DNA from: Medicago truncatula
Taxonomy: Eukaryota > Streptophyta > Magnoliopsida > Fabales > Fabaceae
DNA length: 64,000 nucleotides
Direction: 5' to 3'
Assembly (NCBI RefSeq): GCF_003473485.1
Contig: NC_053046.1
Location: 6,210,001 to 6,274,000 of the forward strand
A program made the translations under genes and the position numbers. Position 1 is the stretch's first letter, and the number at the start of each line of letters is the position of its first letter. Below are positions 34,621-44,812 of this stretch, piece after piece. The notes below the pieces were generated by a model. That model was given only the letters and a program-made list of their open reading frames with translations. It ran no database searches and had not been told where the DNA came from.

Positions 34621-35532
34621 CAAAAATTAAAATGTTTGATGAATTTAGATATTTTTTTTAAACATATAAACTTGTGTTCTGAATTAAAGAAAGTGATTAT
34701 CATCTCAACTAAGTTGGCAGTACAACAACACAAAACCGAACGACCAAAAATATTTTAATAATTGTTGAAATTGTGACTAAAAATTGATGATTTGGATTTG
34801 ATGAAATTTTGAAAATTGGCAATAGTCCAAATATCTAGTGGGGGTAATTGTTGGGATTGTGAGGTGATTGGTAGTGTTTTTTCATTGTCCCGATACTTTC
34901 TAGATCGTGAGGCAATGGCATGCGCATCACACCGGATTTTGCACACTATTTCATGATTTTGCTAAGCAATATTGTCAAACCAAAGGAGATGATATTTAGG
35001 AAACTTAATGCTAAAGGTCGAGTGTCTTCACATTTAGAACAAAAGGTGGGTCACTAAATGGAGGAAACAACGTAATTGCTCGATAAATCATGGAAGCTTA
35101 GTTCGCTTGCTACAAATTAATGGTTGTCGGTAGGATAAAAATGACTTAAACGATGGAAAATAAATATTACTTAACGCGGACTTCAATCTTGATATTTTTT
35201 TTAGAGAGGTGCTAAATATTAAGAATGGTTTTGGCCACACGAATTGTAAAAGTAACATGTTTGTCTGTTTTTTTCCTTTCAAAATGTGCATTTGCTTTCA
35301 TTGTAAACACAAGGTTACATTTGCCAAAATAAAAATAAAAAAAAACAAGGTGGTTACAAATTACAAGTGCGTTTGGCACAAATCACAAATAGTGAACAAT
35401 TAAAAGAGTCGAACAATTCATTCTTGACAGGGAGAAACAAACAGTGTTAAGAGAGAAGGAAGTGTTTCATGCATTTGATGAAAACTTAAGGAGGTTAGTG
35501 TCTATTTTAAAATTAGAGGGGATGTTTGTGTC
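34621..35532. other. Spacer
   Basis: Short ORFs at 34755-34946, 35088-35291 (minus) and 35209-35403 (plus) show no recognisable domain. Confidence 0.45.
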
Positions 35533-35623
35533 TTTTTTTTTTTTTGTGGTGTATGAGTTTCGAACCCCGAATCTTGCATATATTATGCATTGTCCCTGCC
35601 AACTTAGTTAAACTCACGACGAC
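35533..35623 (-). mobile_element. tRNA-derived SINE with 12-bp target duplication
   Basis: The minus strand reads GTGAGTTTAACTAAGTTGGC (A box), then GGGGTTCGAAACTC (B box), and ends in a run of about 13 A. Exact flanks GATGTTTGTGTC lie at 35521-35532 and 35624-35635. At 91 bp it is little more than the tRNA-like head plus tail. Confidence 0.9.
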
Positions 35624-35992
35624 GATGTTTGTGTCATTGAAAGAGATCTCAAGAGAGGTCAATATCATATTCGTTATATTTAATTAAAATATCTCCTCAC
35701 CCTTCCCCTCCTCTCCATTAAAAATCTTTCCTCCTCCTATGTTGAACCAAACAGACCCTTAAGTGTTAAAAGCGTTACAAATTTTAAAATAAAAGAAATG
35801 ATGGAAACAATAATAATTTATCATTAAACTTAAATGTGACTCTCGCAGTCTTTCATATAAATCACCAAAAACGCCACTAAGCAACTACACACACATCAGT
35901 CACCAAAAACTTTATCGATCAACTACATGCATAAATTTTGAATCCATTCTTCCTATTTTTCATGTATTAAATATATATTTTAGAATCATACC

Positions 35993-36578
35993 TAGAGCTG
36001 TCAAAATGGGCCGGGCCGTAAGGGCCGGCCCGAAAGCCCGAATAAAATGTAGGGCTTGGGCCGAATAATTGGAGCCCGAAATTTGAAGAGGGCTTTTTAG
36101 CCCGGCCCGTAAAAGCCCTTGGCCCGTTAGGGCTAGCCCGTCCGGGCTCCGGGCTGCCCGGAAGCCCGCAAAAAATACAACTTTTTTTTTTTTTTTTTAA
36201 TGTTACTATGGATAATTGTTATTATCTTGGATCAATCTTAATTTATCTTTTGTTCACTATTAACCTATTTGTGTATATTTAAGTTATTATGTTCAATCCT
36301 TAAAGAAAGGGAAGGAAAAAAAAAAAAACTGATACGGGCCCGGGCTGGCCCGTTAGCCCGGCATATTTATGTATGTTTCGTACTTAAAAGAATGGAAAAG
36401 GGAAGAAAAAAATACGGGCCAGGGCTGGCCCGTTAGCCCGGGAGCCCGTATAGGGCCGGGCTCGGGCTCATTTTTTGCAGCCCATATTCAAACCGGGCTT
36501 TTTAGCCCGGCCCTTAAAAGCCCTTGGCCCGGCCGGGCCGGGCCTAAACGGGCCGGGCCGCCCGTTTTGACAGCTCTA
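35993..36578. mobile_element. Nonautonomous hAT element, GC-rich interior
   Basis: The TIR TAGAGCTGTCAAAA.GGGC is present at both ends. The 8-bp target duplication ATCATACC is exact (35985-35992, 36579-36586). The interior is packed with GGGCCGGGCC/CCCGGGCT words in both orientations and contains an internal duplication around GGGCTGGCCCGTTAGCCCGG. The ORF 36369-36596 is a by-product of the repeats. Confidence 0.95.
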
Positions 36579-36586
36579 ATCATACC

Positions 36587-37374
36587 TGTGATGTGATGAC
36601 GAATATTATATATGTTAGTTAGAAATACAAAAAAAGAATGTGAATTTTAACACTTATTATATTCATGTATTATGTATATATTATAACTTATTAATTTTTT
36701 TTTTAAAGAATTATAACTGTTTTTTTTTTTTCTTCCATAAATTATAGCATAGAATTTTATAACATTTCATTCTTTTGGATAAATTATAATTCTTGTGATT
36801 ACTACTTTGAACACAAAGATTACAAATTACTTCCCCTTTCCTACAACGTTTATAACTGTTTTTTTGATACTATTTTAATCATTTCACACATATTAAGAAT
36901 ATATAAATAAAATAGAGTCTTTTTTTTTTTTTTTTTACTAAAGCACTCTTATCAAAAGTATTGGTATATTCATCCTTACAATAAATGTAAAGGAGAAAAT
37001 ATTAAATTAAAAGTGATGCAAGTAATATTAATTAGAGGCTCCATATTTTATTTTAAGTCACTTTGAAAAAATATTTGTGTTTTATTATAAGTCACTTTAC
37101 AATATCAATGCCTCATTAATAAAAAATTTCTTATGATACCCTTATAATTTACTACTATTTCTTCTTTCTATTCTTTTAATTTATTTTTTCCCATGTCATT
37201 AATATGGGACAATATTGTAAAAACACTCATTTTTTTATCTCGTTAACATGTGTAAATTATGAACGGTATTTTATGTGAAATTTTAATTTTGTTTAAAATT
37301 ATAAGTACAAATAGTTGTGACCTTCAAATTATAACAAACCCAACAAACCATGTTTATCTTTTACAATGGCAACA
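36587..37374. other. AT-rich spacer with a Stowaway-like half end
   Basis: Around 37022-37120 CTCCATATTTTATTTTAAGTC recurs in a form like one Stowaway end, but no partner end is seen. Confidence 0.35.
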
Positions 37375-37780
37375 ATAATTTTTTTGAGCAAATGAAAATG
37401 ATATTAACACACAACGGTAGACTCTCCCGCACAAGGTGTGCAATAGGAGAAGCACCGCTAAATATTTACAGAGTCAATGTGCTCCAAAGGGAGCACCAAC
37501 AAAAAATAATTAAGATTACACCCTAACACCAATACAGAGAAGCGGCTGTGTTATTTCAACCATAAGAATGACAGCCGCTGAATTTTTTCAATAGACGTTA
37601 AACGATTAGAAACCGAATTTTGGAAGACACGGCTGTTGCGATCCTTCCAAATTATCCAAACAGTTGCGAACCAAATAATATGAAGGTAGTGGTGTAAAAA
37701 ATGAGGCATAGCCACCATATGATGAACTGAATAAAGTGGTGTCGAAGATCACCTGATATGCGTTCAAAAAGAAAGATTTT
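37375..37780 (-). pseudogene. LINE ORF2 3' fragment (zf-RVT)
   Basis: The minus strand gives broken zinc-binding/tail motifs (FGSQLFG*FGRIATAVSS), then the LINE 3' UTR motif GCACACCTTGTGCGGGAG and a short A-rich end at 37380. Many stops. Same family type as the other LINE pieces. Confidence 0.7.
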
Positions 37781-37971
37781 GTTCAAATTTAATGTAATAA
37801 TTCAATAATGAATCATTTTTCCCTATAGGTTTATTGGATGTGGCTTATTTTACTTTATCATATATGTTGTCAAACTTTATTCACCTAATTGTAATTGAAA
37901 CTTTAAATGTTGATTGTGTAAGTTGTGTTCCATGATATAGTACTTGGATGCAAAAAAAAAATAAAGATATT

Positions 37972-38108
37972 TGCTGAAAAATGGCTTAGTACTTTCTTCT
38001 TCTTTTTAGAAATATGTACAAATAAATAGGTACTTGCATCGTGCGTATTGAAGTAGTTGTGTCAAGTAAATATGTACAAATATTACTAAGCCAAAAGGTA
38101 TTATGGAG
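37972..38108. repeat. Dispersed direct repeat, copy 2
   Basis: Partner of 32346-32480. Confidence 0.85.
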
Positions 38109-38181
38109 TCGATATCTCAGCTTTAAAATATGCAGTAATATGGGCATATCAAAATAATTTTGTCCTAGTGCCGTAAAATTT

Positions 38182-38304
38182 GATTATTTTCCTAATCAAC
38201 ATCACTATGTTTTTTGATTTATATACAAACAAATGAACATGAAATAACACAAAAGGTAAACACATCCATATCTGCAGTGCATACACATATACTACTAGTA
38301 CTAA
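38182..38304. repeat. Dispersed direct repeat, copy 2 (second pair)
   Basis: Partner of 34019-34142. Together with the first pair it shows that a longer block was duplicated and then rearranged: the two pairs are 1.5 kb apart on the left but adjacent on the right. Confidence 0.82.
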
Positions 38305-38542
38305 TTAAATCCATAAAAGAACCCATCATACACACAAAATAAATCGAAGCTTAAAGTCAATTCTTTGACCAAACATTACACAATATACTTACTACAAGTG
38401 CTAACACAAAATTAGCACAACTAATTAAACCTTAATTAATTTCATAAATAAAGCTAACACAACAAACTTACATAAATTTCAAATCTTTTCTCGATCTGAG
38501 AATAAAATTGAAAAAAATAAAATAAAAATTCAACCCACTTCT

Positions 38543-38929
38543 TCATCTTCTGCAGCGTGTGATAGCAGAACAACCTCTATAGTAAGGATGAACAGGGCCT
38601 CTAGCTTCATAACATTTGTGAGTGTAGTAAGATCTACCAGAACGTGGTGGACATGGGATTCTGTTAGCAGAAAGAGCACCGTAAGAGATATAGTACTTCA
38701 CTCTGCTCCAGAACAAAGATCTTCTACTGAAATCACTGTCTGTGTCTTCTTCATTGTCTTCTTCTAGGTCATTGTAAAGTGATGACATTGTTGTTGGCCA
38801 TTCTAGAGTGTCTGAGATGAGGTTCAAGGTTGGTTCTTCGATCTGTGCATCAACGTGAGTGTTGAAGAGGGTAAGGAGGAGACAAAGGAGAAGGGTGAGA
38901 GTGAGGTTGAGGAGAGTAGAGGAAGCCAT
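38543..38929 (-). CDS. RALF34: RALF34-like secreted peptide precursor
   Basis: Preproprotein of 128 aa, single exon. The hydrophobic N-terminus (MASSTLLNLTLTLLLCLLL) is a signal peptide. An acidic propeptide follows, then the S1P-type cleavage motif RRSL, then the mature peptide with YISYGALSANRIPC and four Cys that form two disulfides in the family, ending GCSAITRCRR. PCPPRSGRSYYTHKC separates this subtype from RALF1/23/33 and points to RALF34. Family members are apoplastic ligands of CrRLK1L receptors; RALF34 itself is linked to THESEUS1 and lateral-root initiation in Arabidopsis. An upstream in-frame Met at 38950 adds MFFFFFL; the second Met was chosen because it gives a normal signal peptide. 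Confidence 0.93.
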   Translation of the reverse strand: MASSTLLNLTLTLLLCLLLTLFNTHVDAQIEEPTLNLISDTLEWPTTMSSLYNDLEEDNEEDTDSDFSRRSLFWSRVKYYISYGALSANRIPCPPRSGRSYYTHKCYEARGPVHPYYRGCSAITRCRR

Positions 38930-38950
38930 GAGAAAGAAGAAGAAGAACAA

Positions 38951-39199
38951 AAAAGAGTGAAGTTATGATGTTTTTATCTTGTTTTGTTTTTCGTGTAAAT
39001 GACTAATATGTCCCTGAAATTGTAGGGCTAGAACATCTTTATCCTAAAATCTACAAAAAAGATAGAATAAATCTGATTTTAAATCCTTCTGATAACTTGT
39101 TAGGAGTAGTTTGAGAGTAAATGATATAATTAAATAATTAATTCACAAAGGATATTAATTATTAACACTACATTTGATCTGTTCACATGACGTATACTA
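38951..39199 (-). promoter_or_regulatory. 5' flank of the RALF34-like gene
   Basis: AT-rich; no TATA box fixed with confidence. Confidence 0.3.
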
Positions 39200-39368
39200 C
39201 TTCAGTCATATTTATAAATAAAAAATAATTTTTTAAATACATTGAATAATTAATATATCTTACATATAAATTAATTGGATATATTGATTTTTTTTTTTTA
39301 GAGAACATTGATTATTGAATATGCCTAAAAAGTTATTGTTTTTTATTTATAAATGTAACCAAAGGAAG
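39200..39368. mobile_element. Stowaway-type MITE
   Basis: The left end CTTCAGTCATATTTATAAATA pairs with the right end (reverse complement CTTCCTTTGGTTACATTTAT). TA flanks lie at 39198-39199 and 39369-39370. Confidence 0.8.
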
Positions 39369-39370
39369 TA

Positions 39371-40265
39371 TGAGTCAAACCAAGTCTATGTATATTATTT
39401 TTTTTAAAGAAAACAAAGTCCATGTATTTGATTGGATCAAATACATCAATATTTTTATGAAAAATGATATTTGAACATTTATTTTGTGACAATTTTTATG
39501 ACAACTTTATCTCTCATACTCACATCATATTTTCATTTTCTCCCTCCATTGTTTTGGTTTTTGTGCCTATACTCACATTTCTTTGTATATTTTGGTTGTC
39601 CTATAAAATGGTTGTTCAAATAACATTTTTTATTTTTATTTATATTATTTTATAAGAAAACATCGTATAATATGTAAAATTGAAGTTTGAACTCTGAACA
39701 TATGCTTATTCATTTTATGAGAAAAATATCCCTTAATTTTAAATGAACTTCTAAAATTTTAAGGGGTAAAAGGTAAATAATTGTTTTGTGAAGGAAAAGT
39801 GGTTAGTCTATAGGACAGACAAGAGCAGAGGTAGTCACATGGTCTAAGCGCCAAAAATGGAACCTTTAATTATTTACAGTTGTCATTCATTAATGTTTCT
39901 ATCAACTGTGCCTCTACTCTACTCTCGTGTGCCCCTACATGTTTTATTCTATGCACTAAACTCCATGGTGTGACAGTGTAATGTACTCTTTACAACGTCG
40001 ATTTGTTTTATGTATATTGTGGGGACCATGTGTTTGATTGATCAACGGTGATGAGAGGAGTGGTGTAGTAGAAGGTTGTGATGGAGAGTATTGTAGAATC
40101 TTTTGCGTGTTACCATATGTAACGGTGTTGAGTAAATACGCCGCAGATGGCACTGTGAATAACGGTGATTTTAATTGCCTCTAATCACGCACCTAACTCC
40201 TATCCTCTCTCGTGTCTGTGTTTTTATAGGGTGTTGGATAACTTAACTCGAGTGTGCAAGGGTCA
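39371..40265. other. Spacer
   Basis: A minus ORF at 39956-40153 and a plus ORF at 39464-39655 have no recognisable family. Confidence 0.45.
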
Positions 40266-40273
40266 TTTATATG

Positions 40274-41116
40274 CTCTGAAGCTCGGATACGAGATACGAT
40301 AATGTACTGATACATTTATACGAAAAAATTTCAAAAATCAAGATATGATACAGCTGAAATACGTTAATAAAAAAAATTATATAATTAAATGTACAAAATA
40401 TAATTATAACCTTTTTTTTTTGAAGAAGTTAAAATGAAATTTATTAAAATCACAGTGAATCCTAACCAACACAAAGAATGTTAGACTAGGTGTCGTATTA
40501 TAACCATTTTTTTAATATGCAAATATATTAACAAACACAAGAAACCAGTCATAGACTCATAGCACATCAACATTAATATAAATAATATTGACGATTAAGA
40601 GAGTGATGATTAGTCAATTACATACACAATATATACCAAAAAAAGCACCATCGGTGCTATACTATATCCAAAAAGAACATTGTTAGTGTTATACTATATA
40701 TCGATCTAAAAAAGAAGCACTATATAAAAAAAAAAAAAAAAAAGAACACATCAGTATTTAAGAGTTAAATTGTTTTAGTTAACATTAATCGTCTCAATCT
40801 CCTCTCCTCCATTTCCATCAACAAGATACACACCAGCTTCAAAATCTGGTTCATCCAAAGACAACTCTACTAACTCAATTACAAAAAAAACAGAAATTAA
40901 AATAATATAAAAAAACACACGTATCCGTGCGTATCGGAACAAATATAAGTATCCTTCGCGTATCCGGGACGTATCGAAAAATATCGGATAATTATTTTTT
41001 TTTTAAAAATAAAATTTAATATTCGGATACTCTCCGGATACGTATCGGAAAGTATCGGTGCAGGATACGCAGAGGATACAATACGTCATCCATTTTGAAG
41101 TATCGGAGCTTCACAG
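40274..41116. mobile_element. TIR element with 8-bp target duplication (hAT-like), 843 bp
   Basis: The left end CTCTGAAGCTCGGATAC and the reverse complement of the right end CTGTGAAGCTCCGATAC match. The exact 8-bp duplication TTTATATG lies at 40266-40273 and 41117-41124. The interior near the right end repeats CGGATACG/CGTATCGG words. Its termini resemble those of the 158-bp element at 45408-45565. Confidence 0.9.
40412..40496 (-). mobile_element. Small poly-A retroinsertion nested in the TIR element
   Basis: 85 bp beginning with a T run (A-tail on the minus strand), flanked by ATTATAACC at 40403-40411 and 40497-40505. Probably a short 3' end of a LINE or SINE. Confidence 0.7.
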
Positions 41117-41241
41117 TTTATATGTCTTAAGTCGGATAGAAAAGTTAAGGTTTAACATTTATAAGTGAGATGTTCCATAAATTTATTGTCTTAAGAAGAG
41201 TGTATTCCAAAAACTAATAGAAAAATAACTTAAAAAATAAA

Positions 41242-42277
41242 GGTTAAAGTATGCTTTTGGTCTCTGCAAATATGACTCATTTGAGTGTTGGTCCCTGATA
41301 AAATGTTTTTTTGAAATCAATCCTTGCAAAAAACATTTAACATATTTAAAAAACATTTTTAAAAATAAAAAATACATAAAATAATTTTTGATTTATTTAA
41401 TGATAGTTTTCAATTGGAAATTAGAGTTTGTATATTCTTCACCCCTTCCAAGTTCCAACCCCAATCTTCAACAATGAATTCAATCACTAAACCCCAAAAA
41501 TTCAACACTAAAAATTGATCCAAAACAATGTCAGAATCATTCTCTCACAAAAATCTTATCATGAAATTTGGCCTTAGAAGAGAGGTAGAGAGAATTGGTT
41601 GTTGCCTTGCATTTAAGGGTTTGTGTGAGAATCATAAGGAGGTCAAAATTAATTGAGACGGTTAAATGGTTCGACAATAAAAAGAGGTTTGGGTTCATCA
41701 CCCGTTGTTTCACGATGCTGTCGTAACACCGCCGCTGCCACCACCACAACTTCAACAACAACCGCGATACTAGAGGCTATAGTGGCGCTTCTTCTCTCTA
41801 AATACGCAACCACCGTCACCTTCAAAAACTCAACTCGAACCTGAAAAAATTACCCAGAAACAGTGATAGTAGATCTGCAAGTTTTGAAGAAGGAGAAGCA
41901 ATTAATGGGAGGAGGGTAGCAACTGAGAATAGTGAGGATGTATTTTGATGAATTTGATTTGGGATATTGGTAATAGTGAGTGTATGAATAATGGGTTGAT
42001 TTGAGAATGAAATCATGTTGTTATGTGATTGTTGTTGTGTTGTTGTGGATGCTGATGCCATGGAAGGGGGAAGGGGGAGAAGAAGCTGAGATAAATGCAG
42101 CAGAACAAGAAGAGGAAATTAATTAAAAAAAAAAAGAAGAGGAGGAAATTAATAAAAAAAACAAATAATTTTTTTAAAAAACAAATTTTTTTGCAGGGAT
42201 GGATATCAATTTTTTTTTTACCAGGGTCCAATATCCAAATGAGTCATATTTGCAGGGACCAAAATCATATTTTAGTC
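41242..42277. mobile_element. Mutator-like nonautonomous element with coding-like cargo (possible Pack-MULE)
   Basis: The TIRs GGTTAAAGTATGCTTTTGGTC and (reverse complement of right end) GACTAAAATATGATTTTGGTC extend for over 50 bp through GCAAATATGACTCATTT. The 9-bp target duplication AAAAATAAA is exact (41233-41241, 42278-42286). The interior 41640-42070 is less AT-rich and has minus-strand ORF 42061-41822 starting MASASTTTQQQSHNN, followed by a GTAATT..CAG intron-like piece. Source gene not recognised. Confidence 0.82.
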
Positions 42278-42368
42278 AAAAATAAATTTAGAGTACAAAT
42301 ACAAAAACACAATCTATTTCTCTCCTTAGTGAGAAGTGAGCGAGCTTTCATCGTTGTGTTACTAAAAA

Positions 42369-42905
42369 TTGAGAGTTTTTCCCATTATTTATCAAACTGG
42401 AGAGGTTGTCATTAGTGAACGGAGGGGAAAGGTCAAACAAGTTATGTTACACACGGTTCTTTTTTGGATTCAAATTCACAATTTACCTGTGGGCTACATG
42501 GCAGAGACAGTGGGACGAAATGTAGGAAACTATGTGGGAGACTTTTTGGAATACGATGAGAAGGACAGTTCTGACTTCAGAAGATATATGCACATCAAGA
42601 AGAAAGGGGTGGTGCCTGTCATGGTAAACATCAAGTATGAACGCCTTGGTATTTTTTGCTACTACTGCAGATTGTTAGAGCATGATGAAGATTCGTGTGA
42701 GAAATTGACGAGGAATCTAAAGACAATAGTGTGAAAAATTGGGGACCAAACATCAAAGTTTAACGGATGCCAATCAAGGAGCGGTTTTGTTGGGAAACCC
42801 AAATAGGAAAGATATGATGGCGGGATTACTTAAGGAACAAGCAAAACTGAAAACAATAAAGAAGGAAAGAATATTCAATTATGCTCCAATAATTCATGAG
42901 AAATA
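42369..42905 (+). pseudogene. LINE ORF1-type fragment (DUF4283 and CCHC_4 zinc knuckle)
   Basis: The open part 42369-42734 reads VLFWIQIHNLPVGYMAETVG, a DUF4283-type segment, then YERLGIFCYYCRLLEHDEDSCEK, the CCHC knuckle with Cys-Cys-His-Cys. The usual downstream region is broken by stops and decays by about 42905, where the duplicated block begins. RNA-binding role in retrotransposition is known for the family. Confidence 0.82.
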
Positions 42906-43022
42906 GCAAGCGGCAAAAAATACTTTAATTTTATAATTAGTTAGGAGATTAATAAATTATTTTTTTGAAGGAAGGAGATTATCATTTTATGTTGGTATTT
43001 TTTTTGTACCTAGTTAATCAAA

Positions 43023-44050
43023 AAGTTTTTCTAATTACACCCTGTTTAATTCTGGTTGCACTCTAGAATGACAAAATTACACTTTCATAAAATTTAATTT
43101 TCAAAAAGACTCTTCCTTTTTTCTTGGTTACACCCTAAAATCCCTCTTCAGTTTAAGTAGATCATGTAAACTTAGTTTCAGTAGGTCATGTAAACTGAGT
43201 TTAAGTGTACATACTTAAACTTAGTTTAAGTAGGTCATGTAAACCGAATTTAAGTGTACATTTAAAAGTTCAACATTGTTCGATGATTCTACGTAATCTC
43301 AGTTTAAGTATGTACATGTAAACTTAGTTTAAGTAGGTCATGTAAACTAAGTTTAAGTGTACATACTTAAACTCAGTTTAAGTAGATCACGTAAACTTAG
43401 TTTAAGTAGCTCATGTAAACTGAGTTTAAGTATACATACTTAAACTCAGTTTAAGTAGGTCATGTAAACTCGGTTTAAGTAGGTCATGTAAACTGAGTTT
43501 AAGTGTACATCTAAAAGTTCAACATTGTTAAATGATTATACGTAATATCAGTTTAAGTATGTACATGTAAACTTAGTTTAAGTAGGTCATGTAAACCGAG
43601 TTTAAGTGTACATACTTAAACTCAGTTTAAATAGGTTATGTAAACTAAGTTTAAGTAGATTATGTAAACTAAGTTTACATGAACCTACTTAAACTGAATT
43701 TAAGTTAACCTCAACAATGTAAAACTGAAACTGTCGTACAGTGCAGTTGAACAAGAAGAAGAAAATTGAAACCAGCGTTATTGAAAAAGAAGAAAAAATT
43801 CACTTATTTATATGCAATCGGGTATGAATGAAAGATGTTTTGATTCACTCTTTAATCTTCCATAGAGATTAATTGAACATCAGGATTGTTTGATCGTTGG
43901 TGGGTGAAAGAGAATGAAATTTTAGAGTGACAATGGATGAAATCAAGATTTTAAGAAAATTTATATAAAAGAACAATTTTGGTATTATCAAATTGTTTTT
44001 AAAAAAATAGGGTGTAACCAAAAATATATAAGGTGTGAATAGAAAAACTC
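43023..44050. mobile_element. Mutator-like nonautonomous element filled with minisatellite
   Basis: The ends AAGTTTTTCTAATTACACC and (reverse complement) GAGTTTTTCTATTCACACC match. The 9-bp duplication TTAATCAAA lies at 43014-43022 and 44051-44059. The empty site TTAATCAAA is preserved once at 46164-46172 in the duplicated block, proving the insertion. No coding capacity; 1,028 bp. Confidence 0.92.
43150..43700. repeat. Palindromic minisatellite inside the Mutator-like element
   Basis: Repeats of GTAGGTCATGTAAACTTAGTTTAA and its inverse GTACATACTTAAACTCAGTTTAA alternate, so the array can pair with itself. A higher-order unit of about 240 bp includes AAAAGTTCAACATTGTT twice (about 43264 and 43512). 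Confidence 0.9.
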
Positions 44051-44379
44051 TTAATCAAATTAGTTTTACTTCTAAATGAAAAATAAGTATTTTTTTTTTG
44101 TCTGGAAATCAAATTGGTTTTAGTTGAATAGTTTGTTCTTTCTCTTTCGTGATTAGTTTTTGATTCGTTTATATATTTTGATTTGATAACATTGTTATCT
44201 AATATAATCGTTTTGTAGAAAGCCACAATAATAGGAATTTAAAAAGCCCAATCAATGATAAATATCGTAACAAACTTTAATATATCCAAAAAAACTAATC
44301 ATATAATTTTTTTTAAGGAACTAATCATATAATTTGTTACGCTTTATAAACCCCAATTCTCTTAGATATAAGGATAATA

Positions 44380-44531
44380 TTAACCAGTGCCCCGGACACT
44401 AATTAAGAAGTAAATATAGTATGAATTAGAAATTGTGTTGTATTGTCAATCCCTAAAAGTTAATAAAGTGTCTTTTTTAATTTAAAATTTTTCCTTTATA
44501 GTTTTCATAACTAGTGCCCCGCACCGGTTAA
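44380..44531. mobile_element. Small TIR element, 152 bp
   Basis: The left end TTAACCAGTGCCCCGGACACTA and the reverse complement of the right end TTAACCGGTGCGGGGCACTA match. It sits inside copy 1 of the duplicated block and is absent from copy 2. Target duplication not resolved. Confidence 0.7.
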
Positions 44532-44543
44532 CATGACCCTAGT

Positions 44544-44551
44544 TATAAATA
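44544..44551 (+). promoter_or_regulatory. TATA box shared by the duplicated 5' flank
   Basis: TATAAATA here and at 46612-46619 in the second copy. Confidence 0.5.
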
Positions 44552-44812
44552 CCCGTCTATCTCTGACAATAAATAAATAAAAAATACCCATCTCAAACAA
44601 CAAAGCACTCACACATATTTTTGCTCGGCTTTAATACTATCTATCGATCTCAAACCTACGACAAAGCTAAACCTAATTTGTTTCTTTTCTCTCCAAACCT
44701 AAACCTAATATAACTCTCTCCAAAGTTAAACCTAATTTGTTTCTTTTCTCATATTATTATATTACTCTTCAAAGGGCTCAAGAAAATAAGTGTTGAACCG
44801 CTGGAAGCTTCA

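Larger units (their letters stand above)
42895..44660. repeat. Duplicated block, copy 1 (interrupted by a Mutator-like element)
   Basis: Pieces 42895-43022, 44060-44360 and 44530-44660 match 46015-46720 in order, including GTTTGTTCTTTCTCTTTC, GAAAGCCACAATAATAGGAA and GTTATAAATACCC with its TATA box, then CTCAAACCTACGACA. Confidence 0.88.

Noticed and set aside
35533-35623. Minus-strand tRNA gene
   Set aside because: A and B boxes are present, but the arms do not pair as a tRNA, an A-tail follows and target duplications flank it: SINE.
36369-36596. GC-rich ORF of 75 codons
   Set aside because: It is the translation of GGGCCGGGCC-type repeats inside a hAT element.
39956-40153. Small secreted protein gene upstream of the TIR element
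   Set aside because: No signal peptide, no Cys pattern, no family resemblance.
43150-43700. Inverted repeat array as a possible microRNA precursor or CRISPR-like locus
   Set aside because: It is an alternating minisatellite within a transposon; no single stable hairpin of precursor type and no spacers.
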